From: VRUE01 sp963718755
Lineage (GTDB): Bacteria; Actinomycetota; Thermoleophilia; Solirubrobacterales; 70-9
Assembly (NCBI GenBank): GCA_963718755.1
Contig: OY970376.1
Span: 186,001-250,000, forward strand
Direction of reading: 5' to 3'
Length of the DNA stretch: 64,000 nucleotides
Below are positions 34,234 through 42,612 of this stretch, in pieces. How positions within the stretch are numbered: position 1 is the stretch's first letter; each line of letters starts with the position of its first letter. The position numbers were made by a program, and so were the translations under genes. The notes beneath the pieces were generated by a model that was not told the origin of the DNA, did not search any database, and worked only from the letters and a program-made list of their open reading frames with translations.

Positions 34234-35090
34234 TCTTCGCAGGTGTCGGGGGATTCCCCGCCCGCCGCTTCGCGCGCTTCGTTGTAGCGGGCGACGTCGG
34301 CCTGGAAGTCGGCATCGCTGGAGGAGAAGGCGTGTTCGCCACAGGTTCCCGGCTCGACTACGTAATAGAGGTAGTCGGCGTCGGCGGGACGAGCGGCGGC
34401 TTCGATCGAGGCCAGGCCCGGGCTGGAGATCGGCCCAGGTGGCAGCCCGGCGTTGAGGCGAGTGTTGTACGGCGAATCGACGGCGAGCTCCGATTCGGTC
34501 AGCGGCGCTTCGAAGTTGCCGGTGGCGAAGCGGATCGTCGCGTCGATGCCGAGCGGGATCCCTTCACGCAGGCGGTTGTAGATCACCGCGGCGATCAGCG
34601 GACGCTCCGAGTCGAGCTGCGCCTCCTCCTCGACCATCGAGGCGATCGTCACCACATCGCGGGTGTTGAGGTTTTTGGAGCGCGCGTACCCCAGGTCGAC
34701 CCCGCCGACGCGGCGCTTGAAGTCCTGCAGCTGCAGCTGGACCAGGTCGGTGACCGGCGCGCCCCGCTCGAGTTCGAAGGTATCCGGGAAGAGGAAGCCC
34801 TCGTGTCCTTCGCTCGCCTTCATGTAGTCGCCGCGCAGGCCGGCTTCGCGGGCGAGCTGCGCGGTCTGCTCGCGGCTGTAGCCCTCGGGGATCGTCAGCG
34901 TGATCGTGCGCAGCGGCACCTCAGGCGGCGGCGCCTCGTCGCGGCTGGCGTAGACGATCGCGCCCGCCATCAGAACCACGGCGAGGAGCAGGAGCCCGAC
35001 GATCGCGACGACGCGCCGGCGTCGCTGCCGCTGTCGCTCGCGCAGCAGCCGCCGCCTGTCGGCGCGCAGCCTGGCCGGATCCTCACCCAT
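34230..35090 (-). CDS. mltG: Endolytic transglycosylase MltG
   Basis: A 286-residue YceG-like protein. A basic N-terminus (about 1-28) is followed by one transmembrane helix (AIVGLLLLAVVLMAGAIVYA). The exported domain contains the catalytic Glu in IASMVEEEAQLDSERPLIAAV and the family block LGIDATIRFATG then SPYNTRLNAGLPPGPISSPG. It cleaves nascent peptidoglycan strands and sets their length. It overlaps ruvX by 8 nt and aroE by 4 nt. Confidence 0.95.
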   Translation of the reverse strand: MGEDPARLRADRRRLLRERQRQRRRRVVAIVGLLLLAVVLMAGAIVYASRDEAPPPEVPLRTITLTIPEGYSREQTAQLAREAGLRGDYMKASEGHEGFLFPDTFELERGAPVTDLVQLQLQDFKRRVGGVDLGYARSKNLNTRDVVTIASMVEEEAQLDSERPLIAAVIYNRLREGIPLGIDATIRFATGNFEAPLTESELAVDSPYNTRLNAGLPPGPISSPGLASIEAAARPADADYLYYVVEPGTCGEHAFSSSDADFQADVARYNEAREAAGGESPDTCEE

Positions 35091-35490
35091 CGTCGTCGCT
35101 GCCCTCGATCGCGGCCTGGCCGGCGAGGTAAGCCTGGAGCAGATGCGCCGCCGCCAGGGAGTCGGGAGGTGCGCTGGCGCCTTCGCGCTTGCTGGCCTCG
35201 GCCATCCGCGTCGTCAATCGCTCGTCGTAGGTCTCCACCGGCACGTCGAGCATCGCTTCGAGTTCGACGCAGAAGCTGCGCGCCAGGGCGGCCTGGGAGC
35301 CCTCCTCGCCGCTCAGGTGCAACGGCAGTCCGACGACCACCCGCTCGACCTCGTGCTTGGCGACCAGCTCGGCAACCGAGCTCGCCGCCGGCGGCTCGAT
35401 CACCGGCAGCGGCGTCGCCAGGGTGCCGCTCGGGTCGGAGATCGCACAGCCGATCCGGGCCGTGCCGTGGTCGAGGGCAAGAACGCGCAT
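35083..35490 (-). CDS. ruvX: RuvX/YqgF-family resolvase-like nuclease
   Basis: A 135-residue RNase H-fold protein. The ATG at 35490 is chosen because the fold starts with MRVLALDHGTARIGCAISDP; the ORF upstream of it is not coding. Other conserved parts are VVVGLPLHLSGEEGSQA and VETYDERLTTRMAEAS, including the expected acidic residues. The family processes rRNA precursor ends and/or Holliday junctions. It lies 13 nt after alaS, the common alaS-ruvX-mltG-aroE order. Confidence 0.94.
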   Translation of the reverse strand: MRVLALDHGTARIGCAISDPSGTLATPLPVIEPPAASSVAELVAKHEVERVVVGLPLHLSGEEGSQAALARSFCVELEAMLDVPVETYDERLTTRMAEASKREGASAPPDSLAAAHLLQAYLAGQAAIEGSDDDG

Positions 35491-35503
35491 CAGGCCGGCG
35501 CCG

Positions 35504-38128
35504 TCATCCCAGACCGCGCTCGATCGCCTGCCGCGCCACGTCCAGCGCCTCACCCAGCTTCGAGGCATCCTTTCCTCCGGCCTGCGCCATCTCATCGCGA
35601 CCGCCACCTCCGCCGCCGACCAACGGGGCAGCCTCGCGTACCACCGCGGCAGCCGAGACGCCGCTGCCGGCGGCGCCCTTGGAGACGAGAACGACGAGGC
35701 CTACCTTCGCTCCCTCGGCCCCACCGAGGGCGATGGCGGAGTCGCCACCCAGCTTTGATTGGACACGGTTGGCCAGCTCGAGCAGCTGCTTCTGGTCGGC
35801 AATCGGCACCTCCGCCGCGACGACACTGACGTCGCCGACTTTGTCGGCGACGTCGACCAGACGCTCCGCCTCCTCGCCGAGCTGCTCCTTCGCCGCCTGC
35901 TTTGCTCCCTCGCCGGCCTCGCGCAGCTGCTCCGCGGCACGGCGGGCGCCGCGGAGGGGGTCCTGCGGCGTGCCGAGCAGCTCGCCCACCTCGCTGAGTT
36001 GCCCCTCGCTCTGGCGGAACCAGTCGATCGCCGCCGGCCCGGTCAGCGCCTCGATCCGCCTCACGTTGGCGGCGCTGGAGCCCTCCGATGCGAGCTTGAA
36101 GATCCCGACCTCCGCCGTGTTGGCCACATGAGTGCCGCCGCAGAGCTCGCGCGAGACGCCGTCGACCTCGACCACCCGCACCCACTCGCCGTATTTCTCG
36201 CCGAACAGCGCCATCGCCCCGAGCCGTTCGGCCTCGCCGCGATCCATCTCCAGCCAGCGCACCGGCCTGCTCGCCTTGATCCACTCGTTGACCCGATCCT
36301 CGATCGCAGCCAGGTCATCGGCGCCGAGCGACTGGCCGTGGGTGAAGTCGAAGCGCAGCTTGTCGGGGCGGACGGCGGAGCCGGCCTGGCGCACGTGGTC
36401 GCCGAGGCGCTCACGCAGGGCCGCGTGCAGGAGGTGGGTCGCGGTGTGGTTGCGCATCGTCGCGTGGCGCGCCTCGTGGTCGACCAGGGCCTCTACCGCG
36501 ACCCCGCTCTCGATCGAGCCGCCGTTCGGCTCCACCTCGAGCGCCTGGTCCTCACCGACCCTGTAGACGTCGAGGACCCGTGCCTCTCCCCCCTCCCAGC
36601 GCAGCAGGCCGGAGTCGGCCACCTGGCCGCCCCCCTCGGCGTAGAAGGGGCTCTCCTCGAGCTTGACCAGGGCCCGGCCGTCGTCTGCCGCGACCGCGGC
36701 GAGCCCGGTCGTCGCCCGCAGGGTCTCGTAGCCGACGAAGCGGGTCGGCGGAGCATCGCCGGCAAAGGCGATCACCTTCTCGTGACGATCCTCGGAGCCA
36801 TGGGCGGTGGCGGAGCCGACGCGGGCACGTTGGCGCTGCTCCTCCATCAGCTCCTCGAAGCCGCTGTCGTCGACCGAGAGGCCCTGCTCGGCGAGCAGCT
36901 CCTTGGTCAGGTCGTATGGGAAGCCGTAGGTGTCGTGCAGCTTGAAGGCATCGGCCGCGTCGATCCAGGAGGTCCCGGCGTCCTGCGCCTCGGCGATCAG
37001 ACGCTCAAGCAGCTCCGTACCGCGCTCCAGGGTGCGGCCGAAGCTCTCCTCCTCGTCGCCGACCCAGCGAGCGATCGTCGCGCGCTCCGCCACCAGCTCG
37101 GGATAGGCGTCGCCCATGACCTCGATCGTCCGCTCGGCGAAGCGGCCGAGCCAGGGGGCCTCGAGACCCAACGCGCGGCCCTGCTGGATCGCCCGGCGCA
37201 TGATCCGGCGCAGGATGTAGCCGCGATCCTCGTTGGAGGGAACGACGCCGTCGGCGATCAGGAAGGCGGCGCCGCGCGAGTGATCGGCGACGATCCGCAT
37301 CGCGCGGGTGATCGCGCCGCCCTCGCCGTAGGAGTGCCCGGAAAGCTCCTCCGCAAGGTCGATCAGCGGCCGCATCAGGTCGGTCTCGAAGACCGAGGGC
37401 GCGTCCTGGAGGATCGCCGCCATCCGATCGAGGCCCATGCCGGTGTCGATGTTGCGCATCGGCAGCTCGGTCAGCACCCCCTCGCTGGAGAGGTCGTAGG
37501 TCATGAAGACGTGGTTCCAGAACTCGAGGAAGCGGTCGGTGTCGTCACCGGGCCGCTCGCCGGCGGCGCCAAAGTCCTCGCCGCGATCGAGGTAGAGCTC
37601 CGAGCAGGGGCCACAGGGGCCGCTTGGTCCGGCCTGCCAGAAGTTGTCCTCGCGGCCGAGCAGGACGATCCGCTCCGCGGGCATGCCCTGGCCCTTCCAG
37701 ATCTCGATCGCCTCCTCGTCCGGCCCCAGGCCGAGCTCCTCGTCACCGCCGAAGACGGTTGCCCAGATCCGTTCCGGATCCATCCCGAACCCCTGCGTGA
37801 CCAGCTCCCAGCCCCAGGCAATCGACTCCCCCTTGAAGTAGTCGCCGAAGCTCCAGTTGCCGAGCATCTCGAAGAAGGTGAGGTGGCGGGCGGTGTTGCC
37901 GACCTCCTCGACGTCGGTCGTGCGGAAGCATTTCTGCACGTCGGCCAGGCGTGGCGCCGGCGGCTGCTCGCGGCCGAGGAAGTAGGGCTTGAAGGGCTGC
38001 ATGCCGGCGGTGGTGAGCAGCACCGAGGGGTCGTGGACCGAGGGCACGAGCGACGCGGAGGGCACGATCCGGTGCCGGCGCTGCTCGAAGAAGCTGAGAT
38101 AGGTGTCGCGGATCTCCTCGGCTTTCAT
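35504..38128 (-). CDS. alaS: Alanyl-tRNA synthetase
   Basis: An 874-residue class II synthetase of normal length. The catalytic domain starts MKAEEIRDTYLSFFEQRRH and includes GMQPFKPYFLGRE and CFRTTDVEEVGNTARHLTFF. The editing domain carries NHTATHLLHAALRERLG and CGGTHVANTAEVG, with the zinc-binding His/Cys set. A C-terminal DHHA1-like domain (about 760-874) contains a Gly-rich GGGGGGRDEMAQAG stretch. It heads the minus-strand aro/mltG operon and is divergent from the ECF sigma gene. Confidence 0.98.
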   Translation of the reverse strand: MKAEEIRDTYLSFFEQRRHRIVPSASLVPSVHDPSVLLTTAGMQPFKPYFLGREQPPAPRLADVQKCFRTTDVEEVGNTARHLTFFEMLGNWSFGDYFKGESIAWGWELVTQGFGMDPERIWATVFGGDEELGLGPDEEAIEIWKGQGMPAERIVLLGREDNFWQAGPSGPCGPCSELYLDRGEDFGAAGERPGDDTDRFLEFWNHVFMTYDLSSEGVLTELPMRNIDTGMGLDRMAAILQDAPSVFETDLMRPLIDLAEELSGHSYGEGGAITRAMRIVADHSRGAAFLIADGVVPSNEDRGYILRRIMRRAIQQGRALGLEAPWLGRFAERTIEVMGDAYPELVAERATIARWVGDEEESFGRTLERGTELLERLIAEAQDAGTSWIDAADAFKLHDTYGFPYDLTKELLAEQGLSVDDSGFEELMEEQRQRARVGSATAHGSEDRHEKVIAFAGDAPPTRFVGYETLRATTGLAAVAADDGRALVKLEESPFYAEGGGQVADSGLLRWEGGEARVLDVYRVGEDQALEVEPNGGSIESGVAVEALVDHEARHATMRNHTATHLLHAALRERLGDHVRQAGSAVRPDKLRFDFTHGQSLGADDLAAIEDRVNEWIKASRPVRWLEMDRGEAERLGAMALFGEKYGEWVRVVEVDGVSRELCGGTHVANTAEVGIFKLASEGSSAANVRRIEALTGPAAIDWFRQSEGQLSEVGELLGTPQDPLRGARRAAEQLREAGEGAKQAAKEQLGEEAERLVDVADKVGDVSVVAAEVPIADQKQLLELANRVQSKLGGDSAIALGGAEGAKVGLVVLVSKGAAGSGVSAAAVVREAAPLVGGGGGGRDEMAQAGGKDASKLGEALDVARQAIERGLG

Positions 38129-38177
38129 CAGCCACGAAGCCTAAGTGACGAGCGCTGACACCTGAGCCGCCGCGCCG

Positions 38178-38207
38178 TTGAAGCATTGATGGACATGGGC
38201 CTAATCT
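38178..38207 (+). promoter_or_regulatory. Putative housekeeping promoter of the ECF sigma gene
   Basis: TTGAAG (38178-38183) and TAATCT (38202-38207) are separated by 18 nt and lie about 37 nt before the ATG at 38244. The pattern is of the sigma-70 type, not an ECF AAC/CGT pattern, so the gene is probably not solely autoactivated. Confidence 0.5.
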
Positions 38208-38243
38208 TGACCAGATGGCATTGCACGACGAAGCGGGGCGGGC

Positions 38244-39722
38244 ATGAGCTCCGACGAGCGCTTGGTCAAGCGCGTTGCGCGCGGAGACCCGCGCGCCCTC
38301 GAGGCGATCTACCGGCGCTACCACCAGGAGCTCTACCGCTTCTGCCTGGCGATGGTCGGCAACCCGCAGGATGCTCAGGACACCCTGCAGAACGCGATGG
38401 TCAAGGTGCTGCGGGCGCTGCCGGGCGAGGAGCGGGAGATCCAGCTGAAGCCCTGGCTGTACAGGATCGCCCGCAACGAGTCGGTCGAAACCCTGCGCAG
38501 GCGCCGCGACAACGCCGAGCTGGAGGAGCATCACGACATCGCCAGCGGCGTGACCGAGACGGCGGAGATCCGAGAGCGCCTGCGAACCCTGCTCGCCGAC
38601 CTCGATCAGCTTCCAGAGCGGCAGCGCGCGGCGCTCGTCATGCGCGAGCTCTCAGGCCTCGACTTCGACCAGATCGGCGACGCGTTCGGGACCTCCCCTG
38701 CCGTTGCGCGCCAGACGCTCTACGAGGCGCGGCTCAGCCTGCGCCAGCTGGAAGCGGGACGTGAGATGCGCTGCGCCGACGTGATGCAGGAGATCTCCAA
38801 CGCCGATGGCCGCGTTACTCGCCGGCGCGAGATCAGTGCCCATCTGCGCAGTTGTGCGGACTGCCGCGCCTTCCGCGACGGCATAGGGCGGCGGCGCGCG
38901 GATCTCGCCGCGCTCACCCCATTGCCGCTGGCCGCTTCTGCCGCCCTCATGCAGGGCGTGTTCGGCAGCACGGCGGCGACCAGCGGCGCGGCGGTCGGCG
39001 GCGGTGGATTGGCCGGCGGCGTCGGCGCAGGCGCCGGCAAGGCGATGGCAACCTCCGCGATCGTCAAGTCGGCCGCAACCGTGGCCGTCGCGGCGGTCGT
39101 CGGCGTCTCCGCGGCCGACCGGGGCGGGCTGATCGATCTGCCCCTTCCAAGGAGCGGATCCGACGCAACGGGGAAGACGGCTGAGCCAACCGACCAGGCT
39201 GGTGCCGTCGATTCCGCCGTGGGTGCCGGCACGGCCTCGACCACGACCGAGAGTGCCGCGCGCCAGCGCGCCAACGGTGCGACCGGTGCCCAGGGTGACG
39301 GGGGCGGAGAGGGCAAAGACGGCACGCGGTCGCAGCACGGCGATGCGGCAGCTCACAACGACTCGTCCAACTCGCAGGCCGGCCAGAACCCGCCGGGGGG
39401 TGGCCACGGCCGCTCAGCCTCCAAGCAGAACGGCCGCGCGGATGGATTGCCGAGCGCAGCTGAGCATGGCCAGCAAACCGCCGCGGCCCATAAACCCGCC
39501 CACGCGGCATCGCCGCCTGGCAAGGGTGGATCCGCGGGAAGCCAGGGGGGCAACTCCGCCAACGGCGAGGGCGGCGGCAGATCGGCGGCAAAGCCTGAAG
39601 CGCCGGCGAAGGATCCTTCGGCAACCACCGCTCCGCCGCCGTCCGCTGAAGCCCCTTCCCAAGCAGATAGCGGCCCCAAGGAGCAGGGTCCCAAGGCCGT
39701 GCCGCCTGGACTTCAGCGCTGA
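38244..39722 (+). CDS. ECF sigma factor fused to a zinc-finger anti-sigma-like domain and a membrane/low-complexity tail
   Basis: A 492-residue protein. Residues about 18-85 form sigma region 2 (AIYRRYHQELYRFCLAMVG, PWLYRIARNESVETLRRRR) and about 120-170 region 4 (LPERQRAALVMRELSGLDF). Residues 177-212 contain H200-x3-C204-x2-C207, the HxxxCxxC zinc motif of ZAS anti-sigma factors. A Gly/Ala-rich, moderately hydrophobic segment (about 265-290) may cross the membrane. The last 190 residues are Gly/Ser/Ala/Pro-rich and disordered. One polypeptide may therefore contain both activator and inhibitor. The ATG at 38244 follows a GC-rich leader. Confidence 0.88.
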   Translation: MSSDERLVKRVARGDPRALEAIYRRYHQELYRFCLAMVGNPQDAQDTLQNAMVKVLRALPGEEREIQLKPWLYRIARNESVETLRRRRDNAELEEHHDIASGVTETAEIRERLRTLLADLDQLPERQRAALVMRELSGLDFDQIGDAFGTSPAVARQTLYEARLSLRQLEAGREMRCADVMQEISNADGRVTRRREISAHLRSCADCRAFRDGIGRRRADLAALTPLPLAASAALMQGVFGSTAATSGAAVGGGGLAGGVGAGAGKAMATSAIVKSAATVAVAAVVGVSAADRGGLIDLPLPRSGSDATGKTAEPTDQAGAVDSAVGAGTASTTTESAARQRANGATGAQGDGGGEGKDGTRSQHGDAAAHNDSSNSQAGQNPPGGGHGRSASKQNGRADGLPSAAEHGQQTAAAHKPAHAASPPGKGGSAGSQGGNSANGEGGGRSAAKPEAPAKDPSATTAPPPSAEAPSQADSGPKEQGPKAVPPGLQR

Positions 39723-39796
39723 GAACCTGGGACATCCGTCCAGGGCCAACCGCAGGACTGCCGGATCCCGCCTGACAAACGGAGCCCCTGGCTCGT

Positions 39797-39825
39797 TTGA
39801 AGCGATGAAAGCCCCGGCCTACTCA
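39797..39825 (+). promoter_or_regulatory. Putative promoter of the repeat-containing secreted protein
   Basis: TTGAAG (39797-39802), a 17-nt spacer and TACTCA (39820-39825) stand about 30 nt before the ATG at 39858. The -35 hexamer is the same as that upstream of the sigma gene. The -10 match is weak. Confidence 0.35.
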
Positions 39826-39857
39826 GCGCCGCAGGGAAAGCACTCGAAGGAGGCACG

Positions 39858-40295
39858 ATGAAGCTCATGGTGAAGATTGCGCTCGTGACCGGTGTCCTCG
39901 CGCTGGCCTGCGGCAACGCTGCGCTCGCCGCCGGCCAGCCGGAGGGCGTGCCGCCGCACGGCAAAAATGCCAAAGGCAAAGGCCCCGTATACACCCCGGA
40001 CGAAGGAACCCCGGGCCCCAAGAACGGCCTGCCCGCCCAGGCGAAAGCCTACGGCCGCCGCTGCAAAGGCGAGAGCAAGAAACACGTCAAAGGTGAGAAA
40101 GGAACCGCGTTCTCGCGCTGCGTGGCGAACCTGAAGCAGGCTGCCAACAACGAGAACAAGGCACCGGGGCAGATCTGCAAGGGCGAGAGCAAGGAGCACG
40201 TCAAAGGTGAGAAAGGGACGGCCTTCTCACGCTGCGTGAAAGGCGTCGTCGACCTGCGCAAGGAAGAACGGGAGAAAGAGGCGGCGAGCGTCTAG
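39858..40295 (+). CDS. Secreted cysteine/lysine-rich protein with duplicated 22-residue motif
   Basis: A 145-residue exported protein with signal peptide MKLMVKIALVTGVLALACGN ending near ALAAG. AAGGAGG lies 4 nt before the ATG, a strong ribosome-binding site. The mature part contains two copies of C-K-G-E-S-K-x-H-V-K-G-E-K-G-T-A-F-S-R-C-V, with Cys residues at both ends of each unit. A lysine/glutamate-rich tail follows. It overlaps the convergent mnmA gene by 4 nt at the stop. Function unknown; each unit could form a disulfide-closed loop. Confidence 0.75.
   Translation: MKLMVKIALVTGVLALACGNAALAAGQPEGVPPHGKNAKGKGPVYTPDEGTPGPKNGLPAQAKAYGRRCKGESKKHVKGEKGTAFSRCVANLKQAANNENKAPGQICKGESKEHVKGEKGTAFSRCVKGVVDLRKEEREKEAASV
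40062..40238 (+). repeat. Direct 63-bp intragenic repeat
   Basis: Units at 40062-40124 and 40176-40238 are spaced by 114 nt, an exact multiple of three. They encode nearly identical 21-residue cysteine-bounded segments of the secreted protein. Differences are mainly synonymous or conservative (K/E), pointing to duplication under protein-level constraint. Confidence 0.75.
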
Positions 40296-41731
40296 GCGAT
40301 CGTGCCGTGACCGACGATCGCCTCGCGGCTGAGCAGGACCGCCGCCTGGCCTGGCGAGGCGGCGTCAAACGACTCGCCGAGCTCGAGCTCGAGCTCGGCG
40401 TGGTCGCCTCGCTCTGCGTCAGAGATCGAGGCGGGCACGGGCTTGGCGCGGTAGCGGAGCTTGACCGCGTCGACCCTGCCTCCGTTTCGGTGCAGGACGG
40501 CGTCGCGGATCGTTAGCCGGCTGGTCGCCAGGTCGGCCCTGGTGCCGACGGTGACGGTGTTGGACGCGGCGTCGGTGGCGACGACGTAGAGCGGCTCCGG
40601 CGCGGAGACCCCGATCCCACGCCGCTGGCCGACGGTGAAGTTGTGGTGGCCGCGATGGCGGCCGATCGCCCGCCCCGAGCGGTCGAGCACTGCTCCCTCC
40701 CGCTCGCCCAAACCGGCGTGACGGCGCAGGAAGCGCTCCTTGCCCTGGCCGGCGAGAAAGCAGAGGTCCTGACTCTCCGGCTTCTTGGCGACTGAGAGGT
40801 GGTGACGAGCGGCGATCTCGCGCACCTCGGGCTTGCTCAACTCGGTGAGCGGGAAGCGCAGTCGGTCGAGCATCTCGGGCGGCAGGGCGGCGAGCATGTA
40901 GCTCTGGTCCTTGTTCTGGTCCGACGCCGCGGCCAGCAGGGGTCCCGCGTCGTCCTCGACGATTCGCGCGTAGTGGCCGGTGACGAGATAGTCGGCACCG
41001 AGGCGCTGGGCAAGGTCGACCATCGCGGCGATCCTCACCTCGCCGTTGCAGACGATGCACGGGTTGGGAGTGGCGCCCGCCCCATACCCGTCGAGGAAGG
41101 TGCCGACCACACGGCGGCGGAACTCCTCCTCGAGATCGAGAGTGAGGTGCGGGATCCCAAGTGAATGAGCAACCGCCCGGGCGCCGAGCACCGCCTCGGG
41201 CGAGCAACAGGCCTTGGCGCCGTCGGTCTCCGGATCGGCCCAGAGCTTGAGCGTGACCCCAAGCACCTCCGCCCCCCGCTCCCGCTCGAGCAGGGCAGCG
41301 ACAGCACTATCGACCCCGCCCGACATCGCGACCAGGACCCGACCCTCAGTCGGCGCCGCCAGCACCTGCGAGGACGCAGCGGCACTCGCCAGCGCCCGGT
41401 GCAGCGCATCTGCGGCGAGCTGGGCGGCATGCCGCTTGGCGGGAGTGAGCCCACCAACAGCCTCGTTCACCTCATCGATCCCGATCTGCGCAACGTCGAT
41501 CACGGGCTCTCCGTCAACCATCTCGGCCACAGCCGCGGTAGCAGCCCGAGTGGCACCACATCCCTCAGCGTCGAAGGCAACCGCCGCAATCCGCCCATCC
41601 GCGATCACGACCGAGACCCGAGAGAGATCCCCGCAAGCCGCCCCACCGGCAGCCCCGGTGAAACCAGCGTCGAGCGTCGGCCCACGCCGCGACTCGTCAT
41701 GCAGATAGTGCTCCAACAGCTCCCGGCTCAC
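40292..41731 (-). CDS. mnmA: tRNA 2-thiouridylase MnmA with N-terminal NifU/IscU-like domain
   Basis: A 479-residue fusion. Residues 1-115 match the NifU/IscU scaffold: AACGDLSR (Cys33, Asp35) and AEGCGATRAATAAV (Cys58). The third cluster cysteine is replaced: KRHAAQLAADAL has Ala102 after His101 where scaffolds have His-Cys. Residues about 128-479 are MnmA: PP-loop SGGVDS (137-142), NPCIVC with catalytic Cys228, and ESQDLC with Cys324. It thiolates U34 of tRNA Glu, Gln and Lys. The attached domain could deliver sulfur or sense Fe-S status; that is inference. Confidence 0.93.
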   Translation of the reverse strand: MSRELLEHYLHDESRRGPTLDAGFTGAAGGAACGDLSRVSVVIADGRIAAVAFDAEGCGATRAATAAVAEMVDGEPVIDVAQIGIDEVNEAVGGLTPAKRHAAQLAADALHRALASAAASSQVLAAPTEGRVLVAMSGGVDSAVAALLERERGAEVLGVTLKLWADPETDGAKACCSPEAVLGARAVAHSLGIPHLTLDLEEEFRRRVVGTFLDGYGAGATPNPCIVCNGEVRIAAMVDLAQRLGADYLVTGHYARIVEDDAGPLLAAASDQNKDQSYMLAALPPEMLDRLRFPLTELSKPEVREIAARHHLSVAKKPESQDLCFLAGQGKERFLRRHAGLGEREGAVLDRSGRAIGRHRGHHNFTVGQRRGIGVSAPEPLYVVATDAASNTVTVGTRADLATSRLTIRDAVLHRNGGRVDAVKLRYRAKPVPASISDAERGDHAELELELGESFDAASPGQAAVLLSREAIVGHGTIA

Positions 41732-41758
41732 ACGAAAAGAGTAGCCACCACCACGAGC

Positions 41759-41790
41759 GTCACATCGACCCCCTATTACGTGGTCAATAT
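41759..41790. repeat. Imperfect 32-bp direct repeat, left copy
   Basis: The 32 bases starting GTCACATCGACCCCC match 42287-42318 at 26 positions. The pair brackets the decayed AbiEi-like gene, whose stop codon lies inside this copy. The pattern suggests insertion with duplicated ends or recombination between repeats. Confidence 0.55.
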
Positions 41791-42277
41791 CGAAAGGGGG
41801 TCGGTCACCCTCTGCGCTTCCATCTCGTTGAGCGCTCGCTCGACCTCACGCCGCGACGCGACCGCGGCCAAGTCGAGGATCGTCCGGGGCGCAGTCGTAA
41901 CCGGAATCCCGTCGATGACGGTCCGCTCATCCTCTGAAAGCCGAGACCGATGCCCACGAATATGCGGATGCTGGCGGAGACGATTGGGGCGCGTCACTTC
42001 GACTGCGTGCCCCGATCGCGGTGCAAACCTCCATAGCTGAGCCGCGCTGCGGTGACTGAGCACTGCGTCGGGACCAGCCATCAGCACAGCCGCGATCCAA
42101 CGACTCTGGATGCGATCCGACCGGTAGCCGACCGCATAAACACCCCGATGGATCGGGTGCAGCCCCGCGACCCATCCGCCCATCGATCACACGCCTGCTC
42201 ACGCCCGCAGCCGGCAACTGCCACCGCGCAACCACCCCGTGCTGCCGTCCAGCCAGTCGCGCAAGCAGCCCATCCAC
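41776..42277 (-). pseudogene. Decayed AbiEi-like antitoxin-domain gene
   Basis: Two minus-strand frames together give a recognisable start and middle of the actinobacterial AbiEi-antitoxin-domain family. The first frame (GTG at 42277) reads VDGLLARLAGRQHGVVARWQ and SRRVIDGR. The second frame continues with LHPIHRGVYAVGYRSDRIQS, AVLSHRSAAQLWRF, GIPVTTAPRTILDLAAV and RALNEMEAQ. The frameshift is near 42175-42185. The C-terminal endonuclease-like half (DUF559 type) normal for full-length members (about 300 residues) is missing. Frameshift plus truncation indicate a nonfunctional remnant. Confidence 0.7.
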
Positions 42278-42286
42278 ATCACCAGA

Positions 42287-42318
42287 GTCACATTTACCCC
42301 CAATTCCGTGGTCGATGT
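42287..42318. repeat. Imperfect 32-bp direct repeat, right copy
   Basis: The partner of 41759-41790. It also contains a 7-bp inverted pair GTCACAT...ATGTGAC spanning 42287-42321, which is broken in the left copy. It lies just upstream of the start of the AbiEi-like remnant. Confidence 0.5.
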
Positions 42319-42612
42319 GACGTTCGTCCGTCCCGCCTTCGCCCATGAAGCGATGATTAGGAGACGGGGCGCACGGGTGGCGCGCCAAATGTAAAAAGAG
42401 GCTCCAACCCGCCGTTGCCGCCCCTGGCTTTGATCCCTTGAAGAAAAGGGTGGGCGCCTCCTCCGGATCCCGCAGGACCAAGAGAGATCGGCCCCCGCGC
42501 CGTTTGTGTTGGGTCAAACGGTGGGACGGCTCTCGCACGGGCTCGAGCCTCGGTTGCCACCGTACCACCGTGGGCGCTGGCCGGCGAGGGCAATCAGTCC
42601 AGAGTGCTCCCC
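42319..42612. other. Intergenic stretch without a supportable gene
   Basis: Open frames exist on the minus strand but show no conserved pattern or ribosome-binding site. A weak CCCTT/AAGGG stem is visible near 42435-42450 and a GGCGCGCC palindrome near 42381. It may be residual DNA of the event that left the AbiEi-like fragment. Confidence 0.4.
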
